Source: an uncultured Desulfobacter sp. (GTDB lineage: Bacteria > Desulfobacterota > Desulfobacteria > Desulfobacterales > Desulfobacteraceae). From it: a stretch of 64,000 nt of DNA. The notes beneath the pieces were generated by a model. That model was not told the DNA's origin and made no database searches. It was given only the letters and a program-made list of their open reading frames with translations. The stretch spans positions 3,312,501-3,376,500 of the forward strand of contig NZ_OY761445.1 in the NCBI RefSeq assembly GCF_963664415.1, in the 5' to 3' direction. The translations under genes were made by a program, and so were the position numbers. Each line of letters starts with the position of its first letter. Position 1 is the first letter of the stretch. Positions 34,251-42,673 of the stretch are shown here, in pieces.

Positions 34251-35540
34251 ATGCGATACCCAGGATACCTTGAAAAAAAATTTGATTTTCCCGGTTTTTA
34301 CCGGGTAAAATTGGCTTTGCCGTCCATGGCGCTGCCGGACCCGGCAAAAGATCTGAAAGCACAACTGGACCAGGCCCTGGATCAGTCAGACATTGAACCC
34401 GGACATACTGTGGCTGTTGGCGTGGGCAGCCGGGGCATCGACAAAATTGCTACGCTTGTGGCACAAATTTGTCAAAGCATCAAAGATAAAGGCGCTCACC
34501 CAGTAATCATCCCGGCCATGGGCAGTCACGGCAGCGCTACCCCCAAAGGCCAGGAAAAAACCCTCGCAAAATTAGGCGTTACATCTGACGTCTGCCAGGC
34601 AGCCATTGCCTCACAAATGGATGCGGTTCAAGTGGGAAGCGTGTTTGACACCGTGCCTGTCTATTTTTCAAACAAAGCCATGGAAGCGGACCACAGCATC
34701 TGCATCAACCGCATCAAGCCCCATACCAAATTCAAAGGGGATGTGGAAAGTGGGCTTTACAAAATGCTTGTGGTGGGTATGGGTAAACACAAAGGCGCTT
34801 TAACCTATCATAATTTTGCCCTGAAATACGGATTTCACACGCTTCTCAAAGCCATGGGCGACACTATTATCAAACAAACCAACCTGTGTTTGGGTATTGG
34901 TGTGGTGGAAGACGCCTATGACCGGATCATGAAAATTGAAGTAATACCGGCGGCCCGGATCAGCACCAGGGAACCGGACCTGCTATCCCTGGCCAAAACC
35001 AACTTCCCGGCTTTGCCGTATAAAACTTTGGACCTGCTGGTGGTCCGGCAAATCGGCAAGGAGATCAGCGGGTCAGGCATGGACCCCAATGTCACCGGTA
35101 GAACCTGTGATTTAATGGAGGATGATTTTTCCCAAAGCCTTGACACCAAACGGCTGGTGATTCTGAACCTGTCCGCAAACACGGCAGGCAACGCCATCGG
35201 GTTAGGCAATGCGGACATCATCACCGAAAAAGTATTTGCAGGTATGGATTACCAGGCCACCATCATGAATGCCCTGACGGCAATGTCCCTTAAAAAAGCA
35301 TCCATTCCGGTCCGGCTCCCCAATGAAGAAAAAGCAATACAGGCAGGATTCCAGACCATTGGCCCGGTGCTTCCTGAAAAGGTTCGGGCAGTGATTATCA
35401 AGGATACCATGCATACGACAGATTTCCTTATCAGCGAAGCCCTGGCCCATGAAACCGAAAAACTATCTTACCTTAAAGAAATGACGCCCTGCCGAATCGC
35501 ATTCTCTTCTTTAGGAGAGCTTATTGCCCCCAGCCCCTGA
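34251..35540 (+). CDS. Lactate racemase (LarA)-domain family protein (DUF2088)
   Basis: A 429-residue protein of the LarA/DUF2088 superfamily, with 'VAVGVGSRGIDKI' early on, then 'VIIPAMGSHGSATPKGQ' and 'INRIKPHTKFKGDVESG', and 'GMGKHKGALTYH'. LarA is a nickel-pincer lactate racemase; many relatives act on other alpha-hydroxy acids. The His residues in GSHGS and KPHTKF would be candidate catalytic or metal ligands. It is monogenic, with a copy of the 55-nt repeat directly upstream that could act in its 5' leader. Substrate unknown. Confidence 0.8.
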   Translation: MRYPGYLEKKFDFPGFYRVKLALPSMALPDPAKDLKAQLDQALDQSDIEPGHTVAVGVGSRGIDKIATLVAQICQSIKDKGAHPVIIPAMGSHGSATPKGQEKTLAKLGVTSDVCQAAIASQMDAVQVGSVFDTVPVYFSNKAMEADHSICINRIKPHTKFKGDVESGLYKMLVVGMGKHKGALTYHNFALKYGFHTLLKAMGDTIIKQTNLCLGIGVVEDAYDRIMKIEVIPAARISTREPDLLSLAKTNFPALPYKTLDLLVVRQIGKEISGSGMDPNVTGRTCDLMEDDFSQSLDTKRLVILNLSANTAGNAIGLGNADIITEKVFAGMDYQATIMNALTAMSLKKASIPVRLPNEEKAIQAGFQTIGPVLPEKVRAVIIKDTMHTTDFLISEALAHETEKLSYLKEMTPCRIAFSSLGELIAPSP

Positions 35541-35647
35541 ATTTTGAATTCTAAATTGGGTTATTTGATCAACCTGCCGGTCAATGTATATGCAGCATCG
35601 TCAGATTATTTTTCGAGATATTTAAAACCAGTGTTTTTCCAAAAATG

Positions 35648-36067
35648 TCAGACTTTAGTTCTGCTCTTCTCCATTATTTTTTCCGGGAATGCAGGCTCTC
35701 GAAAACCAAACTTTCGATAAAGACCATGTGCGTCTTTTGTATCAAGTCTCCACCGCAAATTCTTTAAAACTTCAATGTTGACGATATAATCTACCAAGCA
35801 TTTTCCAAGACCACGTTTTCTGTGACATTCCAAAATGAATAGGTCCAACAAATAGGCAAAAACTGTATAATCCGTTATAACTCTTGCGAATCCGGCAAAA
35901 TGATCCTCTTTATCGTACACGCCAAAACACAAAGAGTTGTCAATGCTTTTCCGAACAGCTTCAATTGTTCTGCCTTGCCCCCAATAGGATCTGTTGGACA
36001 AATAGTCATGGATGGCAGAAACATCTAATTTGTTTTTATCCGTGGATATTGTGAAACCATTTTTCAA
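35648..36067 (-). CDS. GNAT-family N-acetyltransferase
   Basis: A 139-residue GNAT protein. The acetyl-CoA-binding segment is 'LDLFILECHRKRGLGKCLVDYIV', preceded by 'GFARVITDYTVFAYLLDLF' and followed by 'YRKFGFREP'. The acceptor substrate cannot be told. The start codon is TTG (36067), supported by AAAGGA eight bases upstream. The gene is more AT-rich than its neighbours and stands alone, convergent to the LarA-like gene, so recent acquisition is possible. Confidence 0.85.
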   Translation of the reverse strand: MKNGFTISTDKNKLDVSAIHDYLSNRSYWGQGRTIEAVRKSIDNSLCFGVYDKEDHFAGFARVITDYTVFAYLLDLFILECHRKRGLGKCLVDYIVNIEVLKNLRWRLDTKDAHGLYRKFGFREPAFPEKIMEKSRTKV

Positions 36068-36149
36068 TGATGATTCCTTTTGTTTGCCAACGTTAAGTTA
36101 AGTGTAACGGCCGAGTTGATTATCAATTCTGTTTTCCCTGATAACTTGT

Positions 36150-36343
36150 GAAAAATAAAAATATCAGGTAAAAAATCACTGCGTAATTTTGTAGTCAGGA
36201 GACGAAAAAATGTCAATCCGAAAAGAAAAGAGAAATGGATTGAGGCCATTGAAAACAACGGGGAGTATGGACACTTAACGACCGGGATTGGGAAGATGCC
36301 GATTATGATACTGAAGAAATCAAAGGGGAGGAGAATAATATCC
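36150..36343 (+). pseudogene. Possible decayed small gene upstream of apbE
   Basis: Two short coding-like stretches lie in adjacent frames. One reads 'KWIEAIENNGEYGHL' (from about 36233). After one frame change it continues 'DRDWEDADYDTEEIKGEENN' and ends at a TGA overlapping the start of apbE. The acidic pattern looks like the end of a small cytoplasmic protein, perhaps an antitoxin. It may be a frameshifted remnant. Identity is unknown and confidence low. Confidence 0.3.
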
Positions 36344-37387
36344 ATGTCTGAAACCAAGTCCATAACAATGTTTATCTTTGCACTGATGCTGTTTATCGGA
36401 ACAGCCCTGGTTTTGCCGGCCCAGTCATTGGCAGCCCAGGAGTATGTGTTCACCGGCCAGACAATGGGCACTACCTATTCCATTAAAATGATTTCCGCCA
36501 AACCGCTGTCCAAAAGCCTGTGGCAGGAAAAAATTAACCTGCGATTAAAACAGGTAAATGCCCGGTTGTCCATGTATCAGAAAAACAGTGAACTGTCCCG
36601 GTTCAATGCCGCACCAAAGGACCAGGCGTTCAAGGTTTCTCCGGATTTTTACCAGGTTCTTGAACAATGCAGCAAACTGCATACCCAGACCGGCGGGGCC
36701 TGGGACGGCACGGTTAAACCCCTGGTGGACCTGTGGGGATTTGGTACAAAAGGCCGGCGAGACACGCCTCCTGAAGCAGCTGAAATCAAAGCGGCGCTTA
36801 GCCGTATCGGCTTTGATAAACTTAAAATCGGAGATCATCTGCTGACCAAAACAATGTCCGGCATAACGCTGGATCTAGGCTCCATAGCCAAAGGGTATGG
36901 CGTGGACGAAATTGCCCGCCTGATCCGGGAAGGCGGCATTGAGAACTATCTTGTGGAAATCGGCGGCGAGTTAGTCGGCGCAGGAGAAAACAAGCATCGC
37001 AAGGCATGGATCGTGGGTATAGCAAATCCTGAAAAAGGATTTTTGAATTCCGGCCTGTACAAAGAAATACGCCTGGATAACAAAGCCATAGCCACCAGTG
37101 GCAATTACAGAAACTATTTTGAAAAAAACGGACAAATCTACTCTCACATCATCAGCCCGAAAACCGGTTATCCGGTTGAAAACGCAGTGATATCGGCATC
37201 GGTTATTTCCGATACATGCACCTGGTCCGATGGCCTTGCCACAGCACTAATGGTCATGGATACCCAGCAGGCTATAGCGCTGATCAACAGACTTGAAAAC
37301 ACCGAATGCCTGATCATCCGTCATGACGGAAAAAAGAAAACAGCACTGCGATCATCCGGATTCAAATCATACGAAATTGGTTTTTAA
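36344..37387 (+). CDS. apbE: FAD:protein FMN transferase (ApbE)
   Basis: A ~347-residue exported ApbE protein. A signal peptide covers ~1-30 ('MFIFALMLFIGTALVLPAQSLA'). Family motifs follow: 'GQTMGTTYSIKM', 'TGGAWDGTVKPLVDLWGFG', 'ITLDLGSIAKGYGVDEIA', 'NYLVEIGGELVGAG' and the C-terminal 'YSHIISPKTGYPVEN'. ApbE attaches FMN covalently to Thr of flavoproteins such as Rnf or Nqr subunits. The start at 36344 is chosen because GGGGAGGAG lies ~10 bases upstream. Monocistronic; no target flavoprotein gene is visible nearby. Confidence 0.93.
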   Translation: MSETKSITMFIFALMLFIGTALVLPAQSLAAQEYVFTGQTMGTTYSIKMISAKPLSKSLWQEKINLRLKQVNARLSMYQKNSELSRFNAAPKDQAFKVSPDFYQVLEQCSKLHTQTGGAWDGTVKPLVDLWGFGTKGRRDTPPEAAEIKAALSRIGFDKLKIGDHLLTKTMSGITLDLGSIAKGYGVDEIARLIREGGIENYLVEIGGELVGAGENKHRKAWIVGIANPEKGFLNSGLYKEIRLDNKAIATSGNYRNYFEKNGQIYSHIISPKTGYPVENAVISASVISDTCTWSDGLATALMVMDTQQAIALINRLENTECLIIRHDGKKKTALRSSGFKSYEIGF

Positions 37388-37463
37388 CCCTTTCATCGCC
37401 CAGGGCTGTCATTAAAGGCAGCGAATTGGTTTTAAAGAAATTTTACAATTTTTATGTTTTAGA

Positions 37464-37491
37464 TTGACATTCTTATTTTTTTCAGTACAAT
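37464..37491 (+). promoter_or_regulatory. Sigma-70-type promoter of the cold-shock gene
   Basis: TTGACA (37464-37469) and TACAAT (37486-37491) are separated by 16 bases, five of six -10 bases matching consensus. Transcription from about 37498 would leave a leader of ~115 nt before the ATG at 37615, as is common for cold-shock mRNAs whose leader folds in a temperature-dependent way. Confidence 0.7.
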
Positions 37492-37614
37492 ACGAAAAAT
37501 GCATATTTTGTACATGCACATGTTCCTTCCTTAAGGTGTATATCTCAATATTTTCTGTGATTACCCCCAAAGTTAGAAGCAAATTTTTATTTTTTTATTT
37601 AGGAGACCGCCAAC

Positions 37615-37818
37615 ATGGCAAAAGGCACCGTAAAGTGGTTCAGCGAGACTAAAGGTTTTGGATTTATCGAAGTAGAAGATGGTGGAAAAGATGTCTTTGT
37701 TCATCATTCAGGAATTAACGCAACAGGCTTTAAAACCCTGAACGAAGGCGACCAGGTCACATTTGACATTGAGCAAGGTCCCAAAGGCCCGGCTGCTGCA
37801 AATGTTACAGTGATCTAG
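37615..37818 (+). CDS. Cold-shock protein (CspA family)
   Basis: A 67-residue single CSD protein. RNP1 reads 'KGFGFIEVED' and RNP2 'DVFVHHSGI', preceded by the standard 'MAKGTVKWFSETKGFGFI'. Such proteins bind single-stranded RNA and DNA and melt mRNA structure. AGGAG lies nine bases before the ATG. It has its own strong promoter, a long leader and a factor-independent terminator at 37905, so it forms a single-gene transcription unit. Confidence 0.96.
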   Translation: MAKGTVKWFSETKGFGFIEVEDGGKDVFVHHSGINATGFKTLNEGDQVTFDIEQGPKGPAAANVTVI

Positions 37819-37904
37819 CTGACCGCTTTTATTTATAACTGTCATGGACGGACCTTATTAAAGGGTTTTGGCGCCTTTCGAACGCTTTCATCTAAACAGT
37901 TATT

Positions 37905-37940
37905 AAAGCCCCTGAGAATCTTGTTCTCAAGGGCTTTTTT
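37905..37940 (+). terminator. Factor-independent terminator of the cold-shock gene
   Basis: AAAGCCC-C-TGAGAA (37905-37918) pairs with TTCTCA-A-GGGCTTT (37924-37937) around a TCTTG loop, followed by a T run to 37940. Confidence 0.9.
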
Positions 37941-37972
37941 CGTTGGTTATCACGACCGTCACCGGCAGATAC

Positions 37973-38902
37973 TTAAATCCGGCATTTTCCCTGATACGAA
38001 TCCCGGGCTTCAAGGGTATGTTGAATCATGTTGAATGTTTCTCTATACCGGGCCGACCACAACGGCGCCACAAGTTCATCAGGATGGGGATCGCCTGTAA
38101 TCCGCTGGATAATCATGGATCTGGGCAGCCGTTCCAGAAAGTCGCAGACCAGGTCCACATAGTCCTGTTGCTCTAAAGGTGTGTACAGCCCCTGAACATA
38201 CATCTTGTCCAAGGCGGTGCCCCGGACTACATAAAGCAGGTGGATTTTGACGCCGTTCACCCCCAGGTCACCTATAATCCGGGCATTTTCCAGCATTATA
38301 TCCCGGGTTTCACCGGGCAGTCCTAAAATAATATGGGCGCAGACATTAAGCTTTTTCTTAGGGGCAACAAGGGCCATGGCCTTTTCAAAGGCCTTGAAAT
38401 CATGTCCACGGTTGATCAGGGCAAGGGTGGCGTCATGGGCAGACTGAAGCCCGTACTCCAGCCAGATAAGATAATCCTTGGTGTAGGCGTCAAGCAGATC
38501 AATCTTCTCATTATCCACACAATCAGGCCTTGTTCCCACAGCCATGCCCACGACCCCATCACAGGACAACGCTTCGTCATATAAAGCCTTAAGGTGATCC
38601 ACCGGGGCATAGGTATTGGTAAAAGACTGGAAATAAGCAAGAAATTTCCTGGACTTGTATTTTTTTATGGCCCCAATCTTACCGGCCTCAATCTGCTGGG
38701 AAATGGAAAGCCCCCTGGCAAAGGCCCCGGTACCAGATCCTTTTGCATTGCAGTAAATACATCCGGCCCGGGATAAACTTCCGTCCCGGTTCGGGCAGGT
38801 CAGCCCGGCATCCACGGAAATTTTCTGCACCCGCTCACCAAACAGGCTGCGCAGATAAGCATTGTAATCGGTGTAGCGTTTCAAGCGGTCAGCATCGGCC
38901 AA
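37973..38902 (-). CDS. TIGR01212/YhcC-family radical SAM protein
   Basis: A 309-residue radical SAM protein. The N-terminus reads 'YLRSLFGERVQKISVDAGLTCPNRDG', then the cluster motif C-x7-C-x2-C: 'CPNRDGSLSRAGCIYC'. Later blocks are 'WLEYGLQSAHDATL', 'HIILGLPGET' and 'VRGTALDKMY'. The YhcC family is widespread but its substrate is unknown. It is monogenic and convergent to the cold-shock gene, with that gene's terminator between them. Confidence 0.9.
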   Translation of the reverse strand: MADADRLKRYTDYNAYLRSLFGERVQKISVDAGLTCPNRDGSLSRAGCIYCNAKGSGTGAFARGLSISQQIEAGKIGAIKKYKSRKFLAYFQSFTNTYAPVDHLKALYDEALSCDGVVGMAVGTRPDCVDNEKIDLLDAYTKDYLIWLEYGLQSAHDATLALINRGHDFKAFEKAMALVAPKKKLNVCAHIILGLPGETRDIMLENARIIGDLGVNGVKIHLLYVVRGTALDKMYVQGLYTPLEQQDYVDLVCDFLERLPRSMIIQRITGDPHPDELVAPLWSARYRETFNMIQHTLEARDSYQGKCRI

Positions 38903-39071
38903 ATTCTTCCTCCATTTTCATCCTTTTGTGTTCATACGTTCACCCCTTAAGGCCACAGCCTAACCATACAGATTACAAATGAATTTGCCAAGGTGAAGAT
39001 TAGCAGCAAGAGCTTGACCAATAGCGACCAGACATTATATTAAGTCCCTGTAAAAAATAGCTAAGGATGTT

Positions 39072-40955
39072 ATGAACACTTTTAAAAACAGATATGACGT
39101 CATTGTGGTGGGCGCAGGACACGCCGGATGTGAAGCGGCCTTGGCCGCAGCCCGTATGGGCTGCGACACCCTGTTGCTCACCATTGACATGGACAAAATT
39201 GCAGCCATGCCCTGCAGCCCCTCCATCGGCGGCACGGCCAAAGGGCAGCTGGTCAAAGAAATCGATGCCCTAGGCGGCTGGATGGCAAAGGTATCAGACT
39301 CTTCGGCCATCCAGTACCGGACCCTGAACACCCGTAAAGGTCCGGCGGTACAATCCACCCGGACCCAGAATGACAAGAACATGTATTCGCGAAACATGAA
39401 ACTTGTTCTGGAAAAGGCCGAAAATCTGGACCTTAAACAGACCATGGTGGAATCTTTGATCATTGAAACCGATGAAATCAAAGGAATTGCCGACAATACC
39501 GGATTTGAATATTTGGCCGCCTGCGTGGTCATTACCACAGGCACCTTTCTGCGGGGTACCGTTCATATCGGGGCATCCAAAATCCAGGCCGGACGTGCCG
39601 GAGAATTTGCTTCCACGGGACTGGCCCTGAGCCTTGAATCCATGAACCTTGAGATGGGCAGAATGAAAACCGGCACCCCGCCGCGGCTGCATGCCGATTC
39701 TATTGATTTTTCAAAATTCAATGTCCACGGATCAGACGAGGTAATCAAACCCTTCTCCTTTTCTACGACCCAGGTGACAACCCCGATGCTGCCAAGTTTC
39801 ATGGGGCAGACCAACCCAAACACCCATGCCGTCATCCGCAACAATCTGAAGTATTCAGCCCTGTACGGTGGACAAATCAAAGGCCAATCCGCCAGGTACT
39901 GCCCCTCTTTTGAAGACAAGGTGGTAAAATTTCCGGACCGGGACTCCCACCATGTGATTCTGGAATATGAAGGCATCGACTCCAAAGAAATTTATGCATC
40001 CGGCCTTGGCAACAGCCTGCCCCTTGAAATCCAGTACCAGGTGGTGCGATCGGTAAAAGGCCTTGAACAGGCCCAGATCATGCGCCCGGCCTATGCCATT
40101 GAATACGATTATGTGTCGCCCCTGGAACTTACACCCGCTCTTGAGACCAAAAAGGTACGGGGCCTGTTTTTGGCCGGACAGATCAACGGCACGTCCGGTT
40201 ATGAAGAGGCCGGAGCCCAAGGGCTGTGGGCCGGGGCCAATGCCGCTGCAAAAATACTCGGCCACCCACCTTTCATCCTGGATCGTTCCCAGGCATATAT
40301 GGGGGTTATGGTGGATGACCTTGTCACCCGGGGCACCAAAGAACCCTACCGCATGTTTACGTCAAGAGCAGAATACCGGCTGCTGCTCAGAGAAGACAAC
40401 GCGGATCTTCGCTTAGCCCGGATCGGTTATGAATACGGCCTGACAGATCAAGCACAGCTGGACAAAATTTCCCGGATCAAGGCTGAATCAAAAAAAGAGC
40501 TTGATCGGGTCCGCAAAACGGTGGTCAAACCCAGCGATGAAACCAATACCTTTCTCACCAACCACAACTCCAACCCCATTGAGACAGGGGTTCCTTTAAC
40601 ACAACTGCTCAAACGTGCGGAACTCAATTACGACCTGTTAGAACAGATTGCCCCTGCCCCCGAACCTGTCCAGGACCGTGCAGCCCGGCAGGTGGAAATT
40701 GAAATTAAATACGAAGGGTATATTCAACGGCAGTACAATGAAATTAAAAAATTTGAAGATCTGGAACGGATAAAAATTCCAACAGAATTTTCCTTTGACG
40801 CGGCCCACGGACTGTCCAATGAGATCAGGGAAAAACTCAATCGGATCAACCCTGCATCCCTGGGCCAAGCATCACGCATTGACGGCATGACCCCGGCGGC
40901 CATCTCGGTTCTCATGGTGGCCATCCGCGCATTCAGAGAAAACCGGTCTCATTGA
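39072..40955 (+). CDS. mnmG: tRNA uridine-5-carboxymethylaminomethyl(34) synthesis enzyme MnmG
   Basis: A 627-residue MnmG/GidA flavoprotein of normal length. The FAD site is 'VIVVGAGHAGCEAALAAARMG' near residue 11; further motifs are 'CSPSIGGTAKGQLVKEID', 'GTFLRGTVHIG', 'MGRMKTGTPPRL', 'GLFLAGQINGTSGYEEAGAQG' and 'FTSRAEYRLLLREDNAD'. With MnmE it modifies U34 of tRNA wobble positions. AAGGA precedes the ATG by four bases. The following hairpin at 40960 may end the transcript; mnmE is not adjacent. Confidence 0.97.
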   Translation: MNTFKNRYDVIVVGAGHAGCEAALAAARMGCDTLLLTIDMDKIAAMPCSPSIGGTAKGQLVKEIDALGGWMAKVSDSSAIQYRTLNTRKGPAVQSTRTQNDKNMYSRNMKLVLEKAENLDLKQTMVESLIIETDEIKGIADNTGFEYLAACVVITTGTFLRGTVHIGASKIQAGRAGEFASTGLALSLESMNLEMGRMKTGTPPRLHADSIDFSKFNVHGSDEVIKPFSFSTTQVTTPMLPSFMGQTNPNTHAVIRNNLKYSALYGGQIKGQSARYCPSFEDKVVKFPDRDSHHVILEYEGIDSKEIYASGLGNSLPLEIQYQVVRSVKGLEQAQIMRPAYAIEYDYVSPLELTPALETKKVRGLFLAGQINGTSGYEEAGAQGLWAGANAAAKILGHPPFILDRSQAYMGVMVDDLVTRGTKEPYRMFTSRAEYRLLLREDNADLRLARIGYEYGLTDQAQLDKISRIKAESKKELDRVRKTVVKPSDETNTFLTNHNSNPIETGVPLTQLLKRAELNYDLLEQIAPAPEPVQDRAARQVEIEIKYEGYIQRQYNEIKKFEDLERIKIPTEFSFDAAHGLSNEIREKLNRINPASLGQASRIDGMTPAAISVLMVAIRAFRENRSH

Positions 40956-40959
40956 TGCA

Positions 40960-40980
40960 AAGGGTGGCTTCGCCGCCCTT
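40960..40980 (+). terminator. Hairpin after mnmG, possible terminator
   Basis: AAGGGTGGC (40960-40968) pairs with GCCGCCCTT (40972-40980), nine pairs including one wobble with a three-base loop, just after the stop codon. The following bases are not a clean T run, so termination is uncertain. Confidence 0.45.
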
Positions 40981-41068
40981 GACTTAGACGGGTTGCGCCT
41001 TACTTTTATTACACATTTGTACTAAATAACAACTATATACAGCTAAACACAAAGGAATAAGATCTAAA

Positions 41069-42028
41069 ATGGCGCAAGATTACTATAAGACACTTGGAAT
41101 CGATAAAACGGCGACAGCCGCCGACATAAAAAAGGCATACCGAAAGCTTGCCCTCAAATACCATCCGGATAAAACCCAAGGTGACAAGGCTTTGGAAGAT
41201 AAGTTCAAGACCATCTCCGAGGCTTACGCAGTGCTTAGTGATCCGGAAAAAAGAAAACAGTATGACACTTACGGGTCTGCAGACTTCCAGCAAAAGTTCT
41301 CCCAGGAGGACATATTCAGAAACTTTGATCTGGGCGATATTCTCAAGGAGTTTGGTTTCGGCGGTGGTGGTGGGTTCAACCGGGCCGGCGGTTTTTCCTC
41401 TGCATTCAAACAGGGCGGGGCAAGGTCTTCGTTTTCCGGCATGGGGGGCAATCCATTTTCCCAAAACGCAGGACCAGGCGGTGGTTACGGTCGAAAAGCT
41501 CCGGCCCGGGGCAAAGATCTGGAATATGAAATTCCCTTAACCCTATACGAATTAATTAATGGTGCCGGAAAAACCATCACCATTTCCCAGGATGGCCAGG
41601 CCAAAGCCATTGAGGTAAAAATCCCCAAAGGCTTGACCCAAGGCAAAAAAATCAGACTGGCAGGCAAAGGCGAATCAGGCACAAATGGTGGTCCGGCCGG
41701 AAACCTTTACATAAAATCCAGTCCGTCGCTGCCCCAGGGCATCACCATAGAGGGAAACGATATCCTGATGACAAAGGATGTTGGACTCACTCAGGCGCTT
41801 TTAGGCGATAAGCTTGAGGTAACCACCCCTTCAGGTAAAACCATCAACCTGACCTTGCCTCCGGGCACCGGACACAAGTCAAAAATGCGATTACCCGGTA
41901 TGGGAATTCCCCATATGAAAGGAAATGGTTGCGGAGATCTCTATGTTGTGGTTAATATAGAGATGCCGAAGAAATTAAACTCCAAACAGCAGAAACTAAT
42001 CAAGGAACTTAAAGAAACAGGATTATAA
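41069..42028 (+). CDS. DnaJ/CbpA-type co-chaperone
   Basis: A 319-residue protein. The J domain (5-70) has the HPD motif in 'LKYHPDKTQ', followed by a Gly/Phe-rich linker (~95-145, 'FGFGGGGGFNRAGGF'). The C-terminal substrate-binding domains start at 'GKDLEYEIPLTLYE'. No zinc-finger CxxCxGxG repeats are present, so it is the CbpA/DnaJ type II form. It stimulates DnaK ATPase. It is followed six bases later by hpt, so the two are probably cotranscribed. Confidence 0.92.
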   Translation: MAQDYYKTLGIDKTATAADIKKAYRKLALKYHPDKTQGDKALEDKFKTISEAYAVLSDPEKRKQYDTYGSADFQQKFSQEDIFRNFDLGDILKEFGFGGGGGFNRAGGFSSAFKQGGARSSFSGMGGNPFSQNAGPGGGYGRKAPARGKDLEYEIPLTLYELINGAGKTITISQDGQAKAIEVKIPKGLTQGKKIRLAGKGESGTNGGPAGNLYIKSSPSLPQGITIEGNDILMTKDVGLTQALLGDKLEVTTPSGKTINLTLPPGTGHKSKMRLPGMGIPHMKGNGCGDLYVVVNIEMPKKLNSKQQKLIKELKETGL

Positions 42029-42034
42029 TCTAAC

Positions 42035-42550
42035 ATGCCTGAACTTATCCCCTTGATTTCCCAACAGGAAATAAAGGAAAAAATCCAGGAGATCGGAAGA
42101 AAAATTACCCAGGATTATAACGGTCTTGATCTCGTGGTTGTGGGGGTTCTCAAGGGCTCTTTTATTTTTTTGGCCGATCTTGTCCGGCAGATCACCATTG
42201 ATCATGAAATTGATCTGGTGGGTGCGTCATCCTATGACGGCACGTCATCTACCGGACAGATCATGTTTACAAAAAAACCGGATCTTAAACTTAAAGGACG
42301 TGATGTACTGCTGGTGGAAGATATCGTGGATACAGGCCGGACCCTCGCCAAAACTGTCGAATCCATGCGGCTGTTAAATCCCAGATCCATAAAGATATGC
42401 GCGCTGATTGATAAACATGAACGCCGGGAAATGCAACTTAATGTGGATTATTCATGTTTCTGCCTTAAAAAGGGGTTTATCGTAGGTTACGGGCTGGACT
42501 ACAATGAAAAATACAGAAACCTACCGGCAATCTTTGATTTAAAAATTTAA
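42035..42550 (+). CDS. hpt: Hypoxanthine phosphoribosyltransferase
   Basis: A 171-residue type I phosphoribosyltransferase. The PRPP loop is 'DVLLVEDIVDTGRTLAKTV', the pyrophosphate loop is 'VGVLKGSFIFLADL', and 'VDYSCFCLKKGFIVGYGLDYNEKYRNLP' carries the hood and C-terminal 'GLDYNE' motif of HPRT. It converts hypoxanthine or guanine plus PRPP to IMP or GMP. It lies six bases after the DnaJ-like gene. No clear ribosome site is seen, consistent with translational coupling. Confidence 0.95.
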   Translation: MPELIPLISQQEIKEKIQEIGRKITQDYNGLDLVVVGVLKGSFIFLADLVRQITIDHEIDLVGASSYDGTSSTGQIMFTKKPDLKLKGRDVLLVEDIVDTGRTLAKTVESMRLLNPRSIKICALIDKHERREMQLNVDYSCFCLKKGFIVGYGLDYNEKYRNLPAIFDLKI

Positions 42551-42597
42551 AGTTAATTGATATTACTGTGTCAATAAGTTCTTAATTGACTTTCATA

Positions 42598-42652
42598 TTT
42601 TGTTGTAGGTTGGGTCTGGGTGCTGAGAAACCAGATCAACCCATGGTTGTTA
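42598..42652 (+). repeat. 55-nt repeat element, copy B
   Basis: Begins TTTTGTTGTA and ends CCCATGGTTGTTA, aligned without gaps to copies A (42/55) and C (39/55). TCTGG (42615-42619) pairs with CCAGA (42631-42635), extended by GG/TC pairs outside. It ends 21 bases before the ATG of the zinc-ribbon/DUF3426 gene, and the shared GATACCCA then overlaps that gene's ribosome site region (AAGGGGATACCCA). Confidence 0.8.
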
Positions 42653-42673
42653 TTCAAATTAAGGGGATACCCA

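Noticed and set aside
36064..36471. 135-residue minus-strand frame over the apbE start
   Set aside because: It is mostly the complement of apbE and its leader; the composition is hydrophobic and random-looking and no ribosome site is seen.
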